A DNA stretch of 26,832 bases, from assembly GCA_026713505.1 (NCBI GenBank), contig JAPOOH010000128.1, positions 1 through 26,832 of the forward strand. Direction: 5' to 3'. The notes under the pieces were generated by a model. That model saw only the letters and a list, made by a program, of their open reading frames with translations. It ran no database searches and was not told where the DNA came from. The stretch comes from Chloroflexota bacterium. Lineage in GTDB: Bacteria > Chloroflexota > Dehalococcoidia > Lucifugimonadales > Australimonadaceae. A program made the translations under genes and the position numbers. Shown here one piece after another: positions 15,545 through 24,876 of the stretch (positions are counted from its first letter, which is position 1; each line of letters opens with the position of its first letter).

Positions 15545-15844
15545 ATGGAACAGCAACCGCAACAGACCGAGCGCGAACCCTCTTTCGAGGAGGCGCTCGC
15601 CCAACTCCGCGAGACCGTGCAAACGCTGGAGGAGGGCAACGTCTCTCTGGACGAGGCGACCCGCCTGCTGGCTCGAGGCGCAGAACTCGCTAGGACGTGC
15701 AACGACCTCCTCGCCAGGGCTGAGTTGCAGGTGAGTCGCATTCGGCGCAACTTCCAGGGACAGGCGGAGGCGGCTGAAGAGTCACAGCAGTCTATGACCT
15801 CGCCCCAAAAAGAGTTCGGGATGTTCGACGATGCTCCGCGGTGA
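15545..15844 (+). CDS. xseB: Exodeoxyribonuclease VII small subunit
   Basis: A 99-residue helical subunit with the family core SFEEALAQLRETVQTLEEG followed by SLDEATRLLARGAELARTC, matching the XseB two-helix hairpin. The C-terminal 25 residues (AEAAEESQQS onward) form a low-complexity tail absent from many homologues. It starts 6 nt after xseA, and its 3' end overlaps the PHP gene by 14 nt, so all three are likely on one transcript. Confidence 0.94.
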   Translation: MEQQPQQTEREPSFEEALAQLRETVQTLEEGNVSLDEATRLLARGAELARTCNDLLARAELQVSRIRRNFQGQAEAAEESQQSMTSPQKEFGMFDDAPR

Positions 15845-16493
15845 CTTCCATATGCACACCCACTTCTCTTACGACTGCCTCACGACGCCCGAGGCACTCG
15901 TGAAGCGGTGCCTGCTGGTTGGCCTCAACTGCATCGCCGTGACCGACCACAACTCGCTGGAGGGCGGACGCGCGGCGCAGAGGATCGCGCCGTTCACGGT
16001 CATCGTCGGAGCTGAGGTCAAATCGACCGCCGGGGAGGTAACCGGCCTCTTCCTGCAGGAAGACGTCCCTGCGGGGCTCGACCCGGGGGAGACCGCGCGC
16101 CGCATCAAGGAGCAGGGCGCACTCGTTTCCGTGCCGCACCCTTTCACCGGCATGGGGCGCTCCGCGCTGGACAGGGCAACGGCCACCGACCTGCTGCCCT
16201 ACATCGACATCGTCGAGGGCTTCAACGCCCGCACCATGCGCGCCAGCGATAACTACGAGGCCCGGCGGTTCGCGGCAGAACACGGCCTCCCCATAACCGC
16301 CGTGAGCGACGCACACACGATCCGCGAATTGGGCAGCACGTTCACCGAGTTCCCGGAGTTCGACGGCACGCCCGAGGGGTTCAGGCAGGCGCTTACTGAG
16401 GCCGCTCTCACAGAGTCGCCCGCGAGCGCTTTCGTCCACGTCTACACGACCCTCAACAAGCTGGTCAGGCGCGTCCGAAAGCCCCGCTCCTGA
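15831..16493 (+). CDS. PHP-domain metal-dependent phosphoesterase
   Basis: A stand-alone PHP protein of 220 residues. Predicted metal ligands are His7 and His9 (DFHMHTHFS), the TDH pair at 39-40, Glu62 (GAEVKS), His103 (VPHPF), Asp160 and His162 (VSDAHT), so the active site appears intact. Such proteins hydrolyse phosphoesters; the substrate (nucleotide, oligonucleotide or sugar phosphate) is not readable. The 14-nt overlap with xseB suggests coupling and possibly a role in nucleic-acid turnover, which is inference. Its stop converges on clpX across an 81-bp gap with no strong terminator. Confidence 0.9.
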   Translation: MLRGDFHMHTHFSYDCLTTPEALVKRCLLVGLNCIAVTDHNSLEGGRAAQRIAPFTVIVGAEVKSTAGEVTGLFLQEDVPAGLDPGETARRIKEQGALVSVPHPFTGMGRSALDRATATDLLPYIDIVEGFNARTMRASDNYEARRFAAEHGLPITAVSDAHTIRELGSTFTEFPEFDGTPEGFRQALTEAALTESPASAFVHVYTTLNKLVRRVRKPRS

Positions 16494-16574
16494 GTCGGCT
16501 TCGCAACGCAGACCGCCGTGCTGATGGCAAGCTTGGAACTTGGTTCCTTGAACCGGTAAGAAGGGCGACGACGC

Positions 16575-17867
16575 CTACGCCGTCTTAAGCGACTCGATGC
16601 TCTGGATGGTGATGACCTGGTCTGCCTTGGAATAGAGAACAGGGCGGCCAACGCCGCCCTCACCATCTGCATCAATAACACACCGCGCTGCGAAGTCGAG
16701 TGACGGCAGCTCGTACATCACGTCGAGCAGTGCCTCTTCGATGATGGAGCGCAGCCCTCGCGCGCCGGTCTGTCGTCCCAGCGCCTGCTCCGCCGCGGCC
16801 TCCAGCGCCGCCTGTGTGAAGCTCAACTCCACGCCATCCAGGTCGAAGAGGTGCTGGAACTGCTTTACGACTGCGTTCTTCGGCTCGGTCAGCACCCGCA
16901 CAAGGGTGTCTCTGTCCAGCCCCTGGAGACCCACCACCACGGGCAGCCTGCCGATGAGTTCGGGGATGAACCCATACTCCAGCAGGTCTTCCGGCTCCAC
17001 TGCCTGGCGTATCTCGTCCTCAGTGCCGGTCCCGGTCCCCGCAGCGTGGAACCCGATGCGATGGTTCGACATCACCCGGTGCGCGATGACCTTCTCCAGC
17101 CCATCGAATGCTCCGCCGCAGATGAACAGGATGTTGGCGGTGTTCAGTTGCAGGAACTCCTGCTGAGGATGCTTCCTTCCGCCCTGCGGCGGGACGTTGG
17201 CCATGGAACCCTCTATCAGCTTCAGCAGCGCCTGCTGCACCCCCTCGCCCGAGACGTCCCGCGTGATGGAAGGGTTCGCGCTCTTGCGCGAGATCTTGTC
17301 GATCTCGTCTATGTAGATGATGCCCCGCTCTGCCTTCGCGACGTCGTAGTCGGCGGCCTGGATGAGCCGGAGCAGGATGTTCTCCACGTCCTCGCCCACG
17401 TACCCGGCCTCGGTCAGTGAGGTCGCGTCCACTATGGCGAACGGCACGTCCAGGATACGAGCCAGGGTCTGGGCCAGCAGCGTCTTGCCGGAGCCTGTTG
17501 GGCCCACCAGCAGGATGTTGCTCTTCTCTATCTCTACGTCGTTGGCCGTGGAATTGGAGCGGACCCGCTTGTAGTGGTTGTACACCGCAACGCTGAGCAC
17601 CCGTTTTGCCCGGTCCTGTCCGATGACGTATTCATCCAGGCGTTGCGCCATCTCCTTGGGTGAGGGGCTCCCAGGCAGGGTCGCGTGCTCTTCGCCGCCG
17701 GACGTCGTCTCCTCGGTGATGATCTGCTGGCAGAGGCGTACGCACTCATCGCAGATGAAGACCCGGCCGGGGCCGGCGATGAGACGCTTGACTCCGTTCT
17801 GCGCCTTCCCACAGAAGCTGCACACATGCTCGCCATGAGGCGGTAACGTTCCGGAGTTGCTCGGCAT
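16575..17867 (-). CDS. clpX: ATP-dependent Clp protease ATP-binding subunit ClpX
   Basis: AAA+ unfoldase that feeds substrates to ClpP. The 430 residues begin with a zinc-binding domain (Cys16, Cys19, Cys39, Cys42), then Walker A GPTGSGKT (122-129), pore loop GYVG (155-158), Walker B IIYIDEIDK (183-191) and RKHPQQEFLQ (231-240). Length and motif order are normal. The ATG at 17867 is 13 nt after the clpP stop. As last gene of tig-clpP-clpX it is probably co-transcribed with them. Confidence 0.97.
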   Translation of the reverse strand: MPSNSGTLPPHGEHVCSFCGKAQNGVKRLIAGPGRVFICDECVRLCQQIITEETTSGGEEHATLPGSPSPKEMAQRLDEYVIGQDRAKRVLSVAVYNHYKRVRSNSTANDVEIEKSNILLVGPTGSGKTLLAQTLARILDVPFAIVDATSLTEAGYVGEDVENILLRLIQAADYDVAKAERGIIYIDEIDKISRKSANPSITRDVSGEGVQQALLKLIEGSMANVPPQGGRKHPQQEFLQLNTANILFICGGAFDGLEKVIAHRVMSNHRIGFHAAGTGTGTEDEIRQAVEPEDLLEYGFIPELIGRLPVVVGLQGLDRDTLVRVLTEPKNAVVKQFQHLFDLDGVELSFTQAALEAAAEQALGRQTGARGLRSIIEEALLDVMYELPSLDFAARCVIDADGEGGVGRPVLYSKADQVITIQSIESLKTA

Positions 17868-17880
17868 TGGCTGTACCGTC

Positions 17881-18549
17881 CTAGTTATGAATCGCGCCGT
17901 TCGTTGATCCCAGCGGTACCCCCAGAACCTCGTCCACCAGACCGTATTCCTTCGCTTCCTCGGCGGGAAGATAGAAGTCCCGGTCGCTGTCGCGGGCTAC
18001 CTTCTCGTACGGCTGACCCGTGTGCGTCGAGAGGATGGTCCGTATCTTGTCCTGCATCCGCAGGATCTCCCGCGCTGCAATCTCGATGTCCGCAGCCTGC
18101 CCTTGGGCTCCGCCGAGTGCCTGGTGCATGTGGATGGTGGAGTTGGGCAGCGCGAACCGCTTGCCCTTCGCTCCGGCGCACAGCAGCACCGTGCCCATGC
18201 TCGCGGCCATCCCCACGCAGATCGTTGAGACATCCGGCTTGATCAACTGCATCGTGTCGTAGATCGCCAATCCGGACGTGATGACTCCGCCGGGGCTGTT
18301 CACATACAGGTTGATGTCCTTGTCCGGGTCCTCGCGCTCCAGGTAGAGCAACTGGGCCACGACCAGGTTGGACACCAGGTCGTTGATGGGCGTCCCCAGG
18401 TAGACGATGCGCTCCTTCAGCAGCATCGAATAGATGTCGTATCCACGTTCGACACCACCCGTCCTCTCGACTACAGTCGGGACATATACGCTCTCCGGTC
18501 GTTGCATCTCGCCCGCGCTCAGCGGACCGTGGATAGGCCAATCACGCAT
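17881..18549 (-). CDS. clpP: ATP-dependent Clp protease proteolytic subunit ClpP
   Basis: Serine peptidase forming the tetradecameric chamber used by ClpX. The catalytic triad is Ser117 (GMAASMGTV), His142 (HMHQALGG) and Asp191 (DRDFYL). The ATG at 18549 (222 residues) is preferred because GGGAGGAA lies about 6 nt upstream and the start overlaps the tig stop by 8 nt. It gives about 20 residues before the conserved VPTVVERT, consistent with a cleaved propeptide. ATG at 18507 (MQRPES) is the shorter alternative. The open frame above 18549 is a shadow of the basic tig tail. Confidence 0.96.
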   Translation of the reverse strand: MRDWPIHGPLSAGEMQRPESVYVPTVVERTGGVERGYDIYSMLLKERIVYLGTPINDLVSNLVVAQLLYLEREDPDKDINLYVNSPGGVITSGLAIYDTMQLIKPDVSTICVGMAASMGTVLLCAGAKGKRFALPNSTIHMHQALGGAQGQAADIEIAAREILRMQDKIRTILSTHTGQPYEKVARDSDRDFYLPAEEAKEYGLVDEVLGVPLGSTNGAIHN

Positions 18550-19969
18550 CGCTCGTTCCTCCCTGCTGTCGCTTGGCCCGCGTCCGTGCTGCGGGGGTCT
18601 TCGTTTGTCGAGGTTTGGGTCCACTCTTGCTTGTCGCTGCCCTCGCCCTCGGCTTCGTCGCCGCGGGAGCATCCTTCAGCGCAAGGTTGCTCAGGTACTC
18701 CAACGTCCGTCGCTGCACCAGCATGCGACGGATGGACTCACGGTTGTCCGCTTCGTCCAACTGCTTACGGTGTTCATCTGCGAATTCCCCGGAGTCCGCC
18801 AGCAGGTTCTCGATCTCTTCGGATACGTCCTCATCCGTGGCCTCGATGCTCTCTCGCTGAGCAACCGCACGTATCACGTGGGCGCGCTTCAGGCGCTCCT
18901 CCACCTTCGGGCGGGCCTGTTCGTGCACATCTTCGTCCGACATCCCCTGCCACGAAAGGTACTCGCGGTACTCCTCGTACCCAACCCGGCCCGCCTTGAT
19001 ATCGTCCTCTCGACCGTGCACGTAGTGCTCGACCTCGTGTTCGATGATGAGCGGGGATATGGCGATGGATGCCGCCTCGGTCACCTTGGCCAGCGTCTCT
19101 TCCTGATGCTTCATCTCCACGAGGCGCTTCTCGCGCTCCAGCAGGTTCTCATGGATCTTCTCGCGCAGCGCGTCCAGCGACTCGTAGTCGTCGCCAACGC
19201 TCTTCGCGAACTCGTCGTCGAGCTCAGGGAGGCTCCGTCGCTTGACCGAGTGGACCGTCGTCTCGAAATGCGCCGTCTTGCCGGCGGCGTCGGCGTTCGA
19301 CGCGTCGTCCGGCACGTCGACGTCGAACGTGCGCTGCTCTCCCACCGGCAGTCCCACGAGCCCCTCGTCGAGCCCCGGCACCGGGAACGTGGAGCCGGGC
19401 CGCGGGATGTAGTCCGTCTCCTCAGAATGGACGATCTCTCGCCGCTCGCCATCCTCCTCTACCCATCCGGTGATGGTCAGGTTGATGAGGTCGTCCATCT
19501 GCACGGCATCTTCAACCGGCTCCCAGACCGCCAGTTGCATCCGCATCTGCTCAAGGGTTTCGTCGACGCGGTCGTCCGGGAGGTCCACTTCGTCTTTCGG
19601 GTGACGCACCGAGTCGATGTCCGCGAGGTCTACGAGGGGCTGCAGGGGAACGGTGGCCGTGAACTGCGGAGGGTCGAACTCATCCAGCGAAACGGACGGG
19701 ACACCACCGATGTCCAGTCCTTCCTCCTCCACCGCCTTGGAGGTGAACTCCTGGATGACCGCGTCGAGGGCCTCGTTGAGCAGGTAGCCCCGACCGAACA
19801 TCTGCTCCACGATGCGCCGCGGGGCCTTGCCCTTGCGGAACCCGGGGATGGAGAGACGACGAACCGCTCGACGGTACGCCTGGTCGAGATAGGGCTCGAT
19901 GTCGGCGTTGTCCAGCTCTACGGTGAGAACCGCTTCGCGCGGCTCGCGTTGCTCAGTGGATATCTTCAC
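18542..19969 (-). CDS. tig: Trigger factor (ribosome-associated chaperone and prolyl isomerase)
   Basis: Binds nascent chains at the ribosome exit tunnel. The N-terminal domain holds the ribosome-docking signature GFRKGKAPR (43-51). The middle domain (about 155-250) is PPIase-like, with GSTFPVPGLDEGLVGLPVGEQ. The helical C-terminal region (about 255-430) is SurA-like. A lysine/arginine/alanine-rich tail of about 45 residues ends the protein (475 aa), longer than usual. The start is GTG at 19969, beginning MKISTEQREP, with no strong Shine-Dalgarno. First gene of the tig-clpP-clpX operon; an extended -10 at 20024-20032 may drive it. Confidence 0.95.
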   Translation of the reverse strand: MKISTEQREPREAVLTVELDNADIEPYLDQAYRRAVRRLSIPGFRKGKAPRRIVEQMFGRGYLLNEALDAVIQEFTSKAVEEEGLDIGGVPSVSLDEFDPPQFTATVPLQPLVDLADIDSVRHPKDEVDLPDDRVDETLEQMRMQLAVWEPVEDAVQMDDLINLTITGWVEEDGERREIVHSEETDYIPRPGSTFPVPGLDEGLVGLPVGEQRTFDVDVPDDASNADAAGKTAHFETTVHSVKRRSLPELDDEFAKSVGDDYESLDALREKIHENLLEREKRLVEMKHQEETLAKVTEAASIAISPLIIEHEVEHYVHGREDDIKAGRVGYEEYREYLSWQGMSDEDVHEQARPKVEERLKRAHVIRAVAQRESIEATDEDVSEEIENLLADSGEFADEHRKQLDEADNRESIRRMLVQRRTLEYLSNLALKDAPAATKPRARAATSKSGPKPRQTKTPAARTRAKRQQGGTSDA

Positions 19970-20023
19970 ACATTCGGCTCGCGCCCCGGTTGAGGGCCGA
20001 CAGGGATGAGTCCGTACCTTACA

Positions 20024-20032
20024 ACTTTATCA
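20024..20032 (-). promoter_or_regulatory. Extended -10 candidate for the tig operon
   Basis: TGATAAAGT on the minus strand joins a TGn extension to TAAAGT (four of six matches). It predicts a leader of about 48 nt to the GTG start. No -35 match is seen. Confidence 0.35.
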
Positions 20033-20124
20033 CGGATGGCCTCTCCAGAGGAAGAGCGCGTGCCGTTGAAATGGCTGTGCAACGCCCGCAACAACGCCCG
20101 GCCGGCGCTCTCCCGCTCTCATGC

Positions 20125-20164
20125 CGATAGCGCCATCGCGCACGCTTGCGATAAGGTAATCGCA
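20125..20164. promoter_or_regulatory. Two tandem CGAT-N6-ATCG dyads between tig and aspS
   Basis: CGAT-AGCGCC-ATCG (20125-20138) and TGCGAT-AAGGTA-ATCGCA (20147-20164, same CGAT-N6-ATCG core at 20149-20162) repeat with a 24-bp offset. They lie in the 270-bp divergent spacer, upstream of both genes. The repeated half-site and identical spacing look like an operator pair; the cognate regulator is unknown. The rest of the 19970-20239 spacer shows no gene. Confidence 0.35.
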
Positions 20165-20239
20165 CAGCGGCCACTCAGGGTGCACACGACGACGCACTCC
20201 CCTCTGGCCGCCCCATCAACCGACTGGGATCCGTGAACC

Positions 20240-22054
<1,815 letters not shown>

Positions 22055-22066
22055 GACGCGCCTCCC

Positions 22067-22891
22067 ATGCTCCCGGAGCTAACCATCGTCCAGGCAGCCG
22101 TCCTCGCCCTGTTAGGGCTCTGCGTGGGCACGGTGGGGGCGCTCGCCGGTGTGGGCGGGGGATTTCTCCTGGTCCCCGCACTTCTCTTCCTCTTCCCCGA
22201 CGCCGGCCCCGCAGAAGTAACAGTCATCTCCCTCACCGCCGTCTTCTTCAACGCCGCCTCGGCAAGCGTGGGGTACCGCCTGTGGCGGCTGCAGGACTTC
22301 CGCACGGCCGCAATCCTCATCGCGCTGGCCGTCCCCGCCGCGGCGGCGGGCGCGCTCATCAACCGAGTGACTGACCGCAGCGCCTTCGAGGTCGTATTCG
22401 GCGTGGCGCTCCTGCTGGGGGCGGTCTACCTCATCGGCCGCAGCGCACTCGAGTCCCGAACGGAAGAACCCTCACCGCGTGGACGGCCTCGAACCATCGT
22501 CGAGAAGACCGGCCGAATCTACGGCTATCGCGTGAACGAACCCCTCACCGCCGCCGTAGCGCCCGCGGCTGGCTTCGTCGCGGGGTTCTTTGGCATCGGA
22601 GGAGGGATCATCAACGTCCCCGTCATGATGATCCTCATCCGCATTCCCAAGGCAGTGGCCGTCGCCACATCTCAACTCGAACTCACCGCCGCTGCGACAG
22701 CCGCCCTCGCCATCCACCTCACGTTCAGCAGCGACGAGCCGAGCCTCTGGCTGCGCGCGGGCATCGCCGGGCTCGGCGCGATGACTGGTGCCCAGATCGG
22801 CGTGAGGCTCGCCCCCAGGGTGAGCGGGCGGCTCGTACTTGGCGTCATCGGCACCGGACTGCTCATTGCCGGTACGAGGCTGCTCCTCTGA
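22067..22891 (+). CDS. TauE/SafE (TSUP) family permease
   Basis: A 274-residue polytopic membrane protein with the internal duplication typical of TSUP transporters. The first-half signature GALAGVGGGFLLVPALL (about 23-39) and the second-half signature GFFGIGGGIINVPVMM (about 170-185) sit on matching helices, about seven to eight transmembrane segments in total. A hydrophilic loop (about 125-150) separates the halves. Characterised members export or import sulfite, sulfoacetate or related organic anions; the substrate here is unknown. It follows aspS by 12 nt and ends 6 bp from the convergent ispE stop, with no terminator between. Confidence 0.9.
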   Translation: MLPELTIVQAAVLALLGLCVGTVGALAGVGGGFLLVPALLFLFPDAGPAEVTVISLTAVFFNAASASVGYRLWRLQDFRTAAILIALAVPAAAAGALINRVTDRSAFEVVFGVALLLGAVYLIGRSALESRTEEPSPRGRPRTIVEKTGRIYGYRVNEPLTAAVAPAAGFVAGFFGIGGGIINVPVMMILIRIPKAVAVATSQLELTAAATAALAIHLTFSSDEPSLWLRAGIAGLGAMTGAQIGVRLAPRVSGRLVLGVIGTGLLIAGTRLLL

Positions 22892-22897
22892 CGCTCG

Positions 22898-23770
22898 CTA
22901 CTCCGCCGCGACGCCTTCCGGTCCCCACGCCGCTCTGAACGACACGGGAAAGGCAACGGAACCTGCCTGAGTAGCGATTCGCTCCGCCAGCGCGGACGCA
23001 GTCCCGACACCTGCCAGCGCGAACATCGACGGCCCCGCGCCGCACAGCGTTGGGCGTAATCCCGCTGCTTTGAACGCCTCCCGCAGCGCCCCGTGGAACG
23101 GATACGCCTCGTCGGCGACCGCATCGAATGCGTTGACCGCCAGTCCACCGAGTGGTTCGCCTGCGCGCAGACGCCGCTCAACGTCTTCCGTAACGCTCCC
23201 GTCCGTGTAGTGCTCCGCCTTAAGCAGTGCGTACATCTGCCCGGTCTTGTCGCGGGGCCTGGACACGTCTGGTACGGCAACGATCGCCTCGCCCGTGAGA
23301 GGCGGCAACGGTGTGAGTTGCTCGCCCCTGCCCTCCCCCAACGCAGTGCCGCCGGAGATGAAGAACGGCACGTCGCTCCCTAGCTGCGCCGCTACTGCAC
23401 GCAGCGCATCGTCCCCGAGTTCGAGCCCCCACAGCCGCCGCAGCCCGAGCAGCGCGGTCGCAGCGTCGCTGCTCCCGCCTCCTAGCCCGCCTGCCGTGGG
23501 TATGCGCTTCGTCAGTTGGATCGTCGCCCCCGACGACGTCCCGGTCTCACCTTGCAGCAGACGCGCCGCGTCCAGTGCAAGGTTGCCCTCCACCGGCGCG
23601 GCGCCTGCCGGTTCGACTGTCAGCGACAGACTGTCCGACCTCTGGAACGTCAACTCGTCCGCGAGGCTGAGCGCCTGCAGGATGGTCCGAACCTCGTGGT
23701 AGCCGTCGGCGCGGCGTCCGAGCACCTCGAACGTCAGGTTGACTTTCGCGGGGGCCAGCAGGCGCAGCAC
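22898..23770 (-). CDS. ispE: 4-diphosphocytidyl-2-C-methyl-D-erythritol kinase
   Basis: GHMP kinase of the MEP isoprenoid pathway that phosphorylates CDP-methylerythritol at the 2-hydroxyl. The 290 residues begin LLAPAKVNLTFEVLGRRADGYHE (about 4-26, catalytic-site Lys9), with the ATP loop PTAGGLGGGSSDAA (91-104) and GSDVPFF with catalytic-type Asp133. The frame is open 330 nt upstream, but homology begins at a GTG (23770), 8 nt after the stop of the PAL-like gene, so that start is used. No Shine-Dalgarno is evident; expression probably depends on read-through from the upstream gene. Confidence 0.95.
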   Translation of the reverse strand: MLRLLAPAKVNLTFEVLGRRADGYHEVRTILQALSLADELTFQRSDSLSLTVEPAGAAPVEGNLALDAARLLQGETGTSSGATIQLTKRIPTAGGLGGGSSDAATALLGLRRLWGLELGDDALRAVAAQLGSDVPFFISGGTALGEGRGEQLTPLPPLTGEAIVAVPDVSRPRDKTGQMYALLKAEHYTDGSVTEDVERRLRAGEPLGGLAVNAFDAVADEAYPFHGALREAFKAAGLRPTLCGAGPSMFALAGVGTASALAERIATQAGSVAFPVSFRAAWGPEGVAAE

Positions 23771-23778
23771 GGGTGTGG

Positions 23779-24720
23779 CTACCAGCGGCGCTTGTACTTG
23801 GAGATGCTCCGCATCTCGCGCGGCGGGTCCAGTTGGCGGCCCATGATGGTGTACGAGACCTCGGCCACGTACAGGCTGCCCTCCGAGTCCACCGCTATCC
23901 CGTGCGGTGCGACGAATTCGCCCGCACCTTCGCCCTCCACCGCAGCGCCGAAACGGCAGACCAGATTGCCGGTCAGGTCGAACACCTCGACGCGGTGCCC
24001 CATGTTCGGCGAATCGAAGCCGCCTATCCCGTTCAGCTCGCCCACGTAGATGTGGTCCTGCCACAGCACCATCGCGTCGGGCCGGTGGATGTTGTTCCAC
24101 ATCGTGATGAACCCGCCTTCCGCGTCGAATATCTGGATGCGGTGCGCCTCACGGTCCACGACGTACACCCTGTCCTCGCCGTCGAACGCGATGTTGTGCG
24201 GACGCATGAACTCGCCGGCGTCGATGCCGGGGCTGCCCCAGGAGAACTTGTAGTCGCCCCCGTTGCTGTATACGTGGATCCGCGCATTCCCGTAGCCGTC
24301 GGACACGTACCAGTCGCCGTTGGACGGACGGATAGCTGCAGACGTCGGGCGGTTGAACGGTTCGCCGCCCCACTTCGGCGACGGGTTGTTGCGGTTACCC
24401 AGCTCGAACAGCTGCTCGCCCGCGGCGCTGAACTGCTGGATGGTGTGGATGCCGTCGTCAGCCACGAGCAGCGTGTCGTCGTGAGCGATGTACAGCCCGT
24501 GCGTGCGATTGCTGAAGTAGCCTTCGCCGAACGACTTGATGAAGTTGCCGTCCTTGTCGAACTGCATCAGCGGATGGTCGCCCCGCGTCAGCAGGAACAC
24601 ATTGTCCTGCGAGTCCACCGCAACGCCCGGACATTCGAGCAGCGTGTAGCCTTCGGGGATGCTGGGCCATCCCGGAACGTACTCGTACTGGAACCCCTCG
24701 AAACCGAAAACGTCCGCCAT
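23779..24720 (-). CDS. NHL beta-propeller, peptidyl-alpha-hydroxyglycine alpha-amidating lyase-like
   Basis: A 313-residue NHL-repeat propeller (about six blades) without signal peptide or membrane segment, so apparently cytosolic. It resembles the lyase (PAL) half of animal peptidylglycine amidating monooxygenase, which splits a carbinolamide into an amide and glyoxylate. PAL-type features visible: RGDH (46-49), His74 in THGLYIA, YVSDGYGNARI with Tyr143, His175 in RPHNIAFD, VVDREAHRIQIF (187-198), and His273 in APHGIAVD. These correspond to the three zinc His, the catalytic Tyr and two Arg of rat PAL, as recalled from the literature. No monooxygenase partner is in the window. A strong Shine-Dalgarno (GGAGGGG) precedes the ATG; ispE follows 8 nt downstream. 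The true substrate is unknown. Confidence 0.82.
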   Translation of the reverse strand: MADVFGFEGFQYEYVPGWPSIPEGYTLLECPGVAVDSQDNVFLLTRGDHPLMQFDKDGNFIKSFGEGYFSNRTHGLYIAHDDTLLVADDGIHTIQQFSAAGEQLFELGNRNNPSPKWGGEPFNRPTSAAIRPSNGDWYVSDGYGNARIHVYSNGGDYKFSWGSPGIDAGEFMRPHNIAFDGEDRVYVVDREAHRIQIFDAEGGFITMWNNIHRPDAMVLWQDHIYVGELNGIGGFDSPNMGHRVEVFDLTGNLVCRFGAAVEGEGAGEFVAPHGIAVDSEGSLYVAEVSYTIMGRQLDPPREMRSISKYKRRW

Positions 24721-24751
24721 CGCTCCCCTCCGGCGGCATATCGCCGCGCAG

Positions 24752-24757
24752 ATTCTA
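24752..24757 (-). promoter_or_regulatory. Candidate -10 for the PAL-like gene
   Basis: TAGAAT on the minus strand, about 31 nt upstream of the ATG. The only -35-like hexamer (TTGCCA) is 20 bp away, so support is modest. The divergent spacer 24721-24876 holds no gene. Confidence 0.3.
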
Positions 24758-24876
24758 CGCCAATCGGTCCGCTCTCATGGCAACCGGGCACGGCGATAGT
24801 GCACACCGCCCCACAACTCTTCTGAATCAGTTACCATCTGCACAGCAAGCAGCAGCAAATCTGGAGGGAACGAACC

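Noticed and set aside
16535..16547. GGAAC-TTG-GTTCC hairpin between the PHP gene and clpX as a terminator
   Set aside because: Only 5 bp with a 3-nt loop and no T-tract on either strand; too weak to call.
18434..19993. 519-codon open frame antisense to clpP and tig
   Set aside because: Shadow of two recognised genes in GC-rich DNA; its translation is low-complexity (runs of Leu, Arg, His, Val) without any domain signature.
20006..20236. 76-codon open frame in the tig-aspS spacer
   Set aside because: No Shine-Dalgarno, no recognisable family, and it runs through the tandem dyads and the tig promoter region.
23771..24100. Upstream extension of the ispE frame (110 codons)
   Set aside because: Overlaps the PAL-like gene in another frame and encodes Arg/Gly/His-rich shadow sequence; ispE homology starts at the GTG at 23770.
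24832..24837. TACCAT as -10 box of the bicupin gene
   Set aside because: Only a four-of-six match and no -35 at suitable distance.
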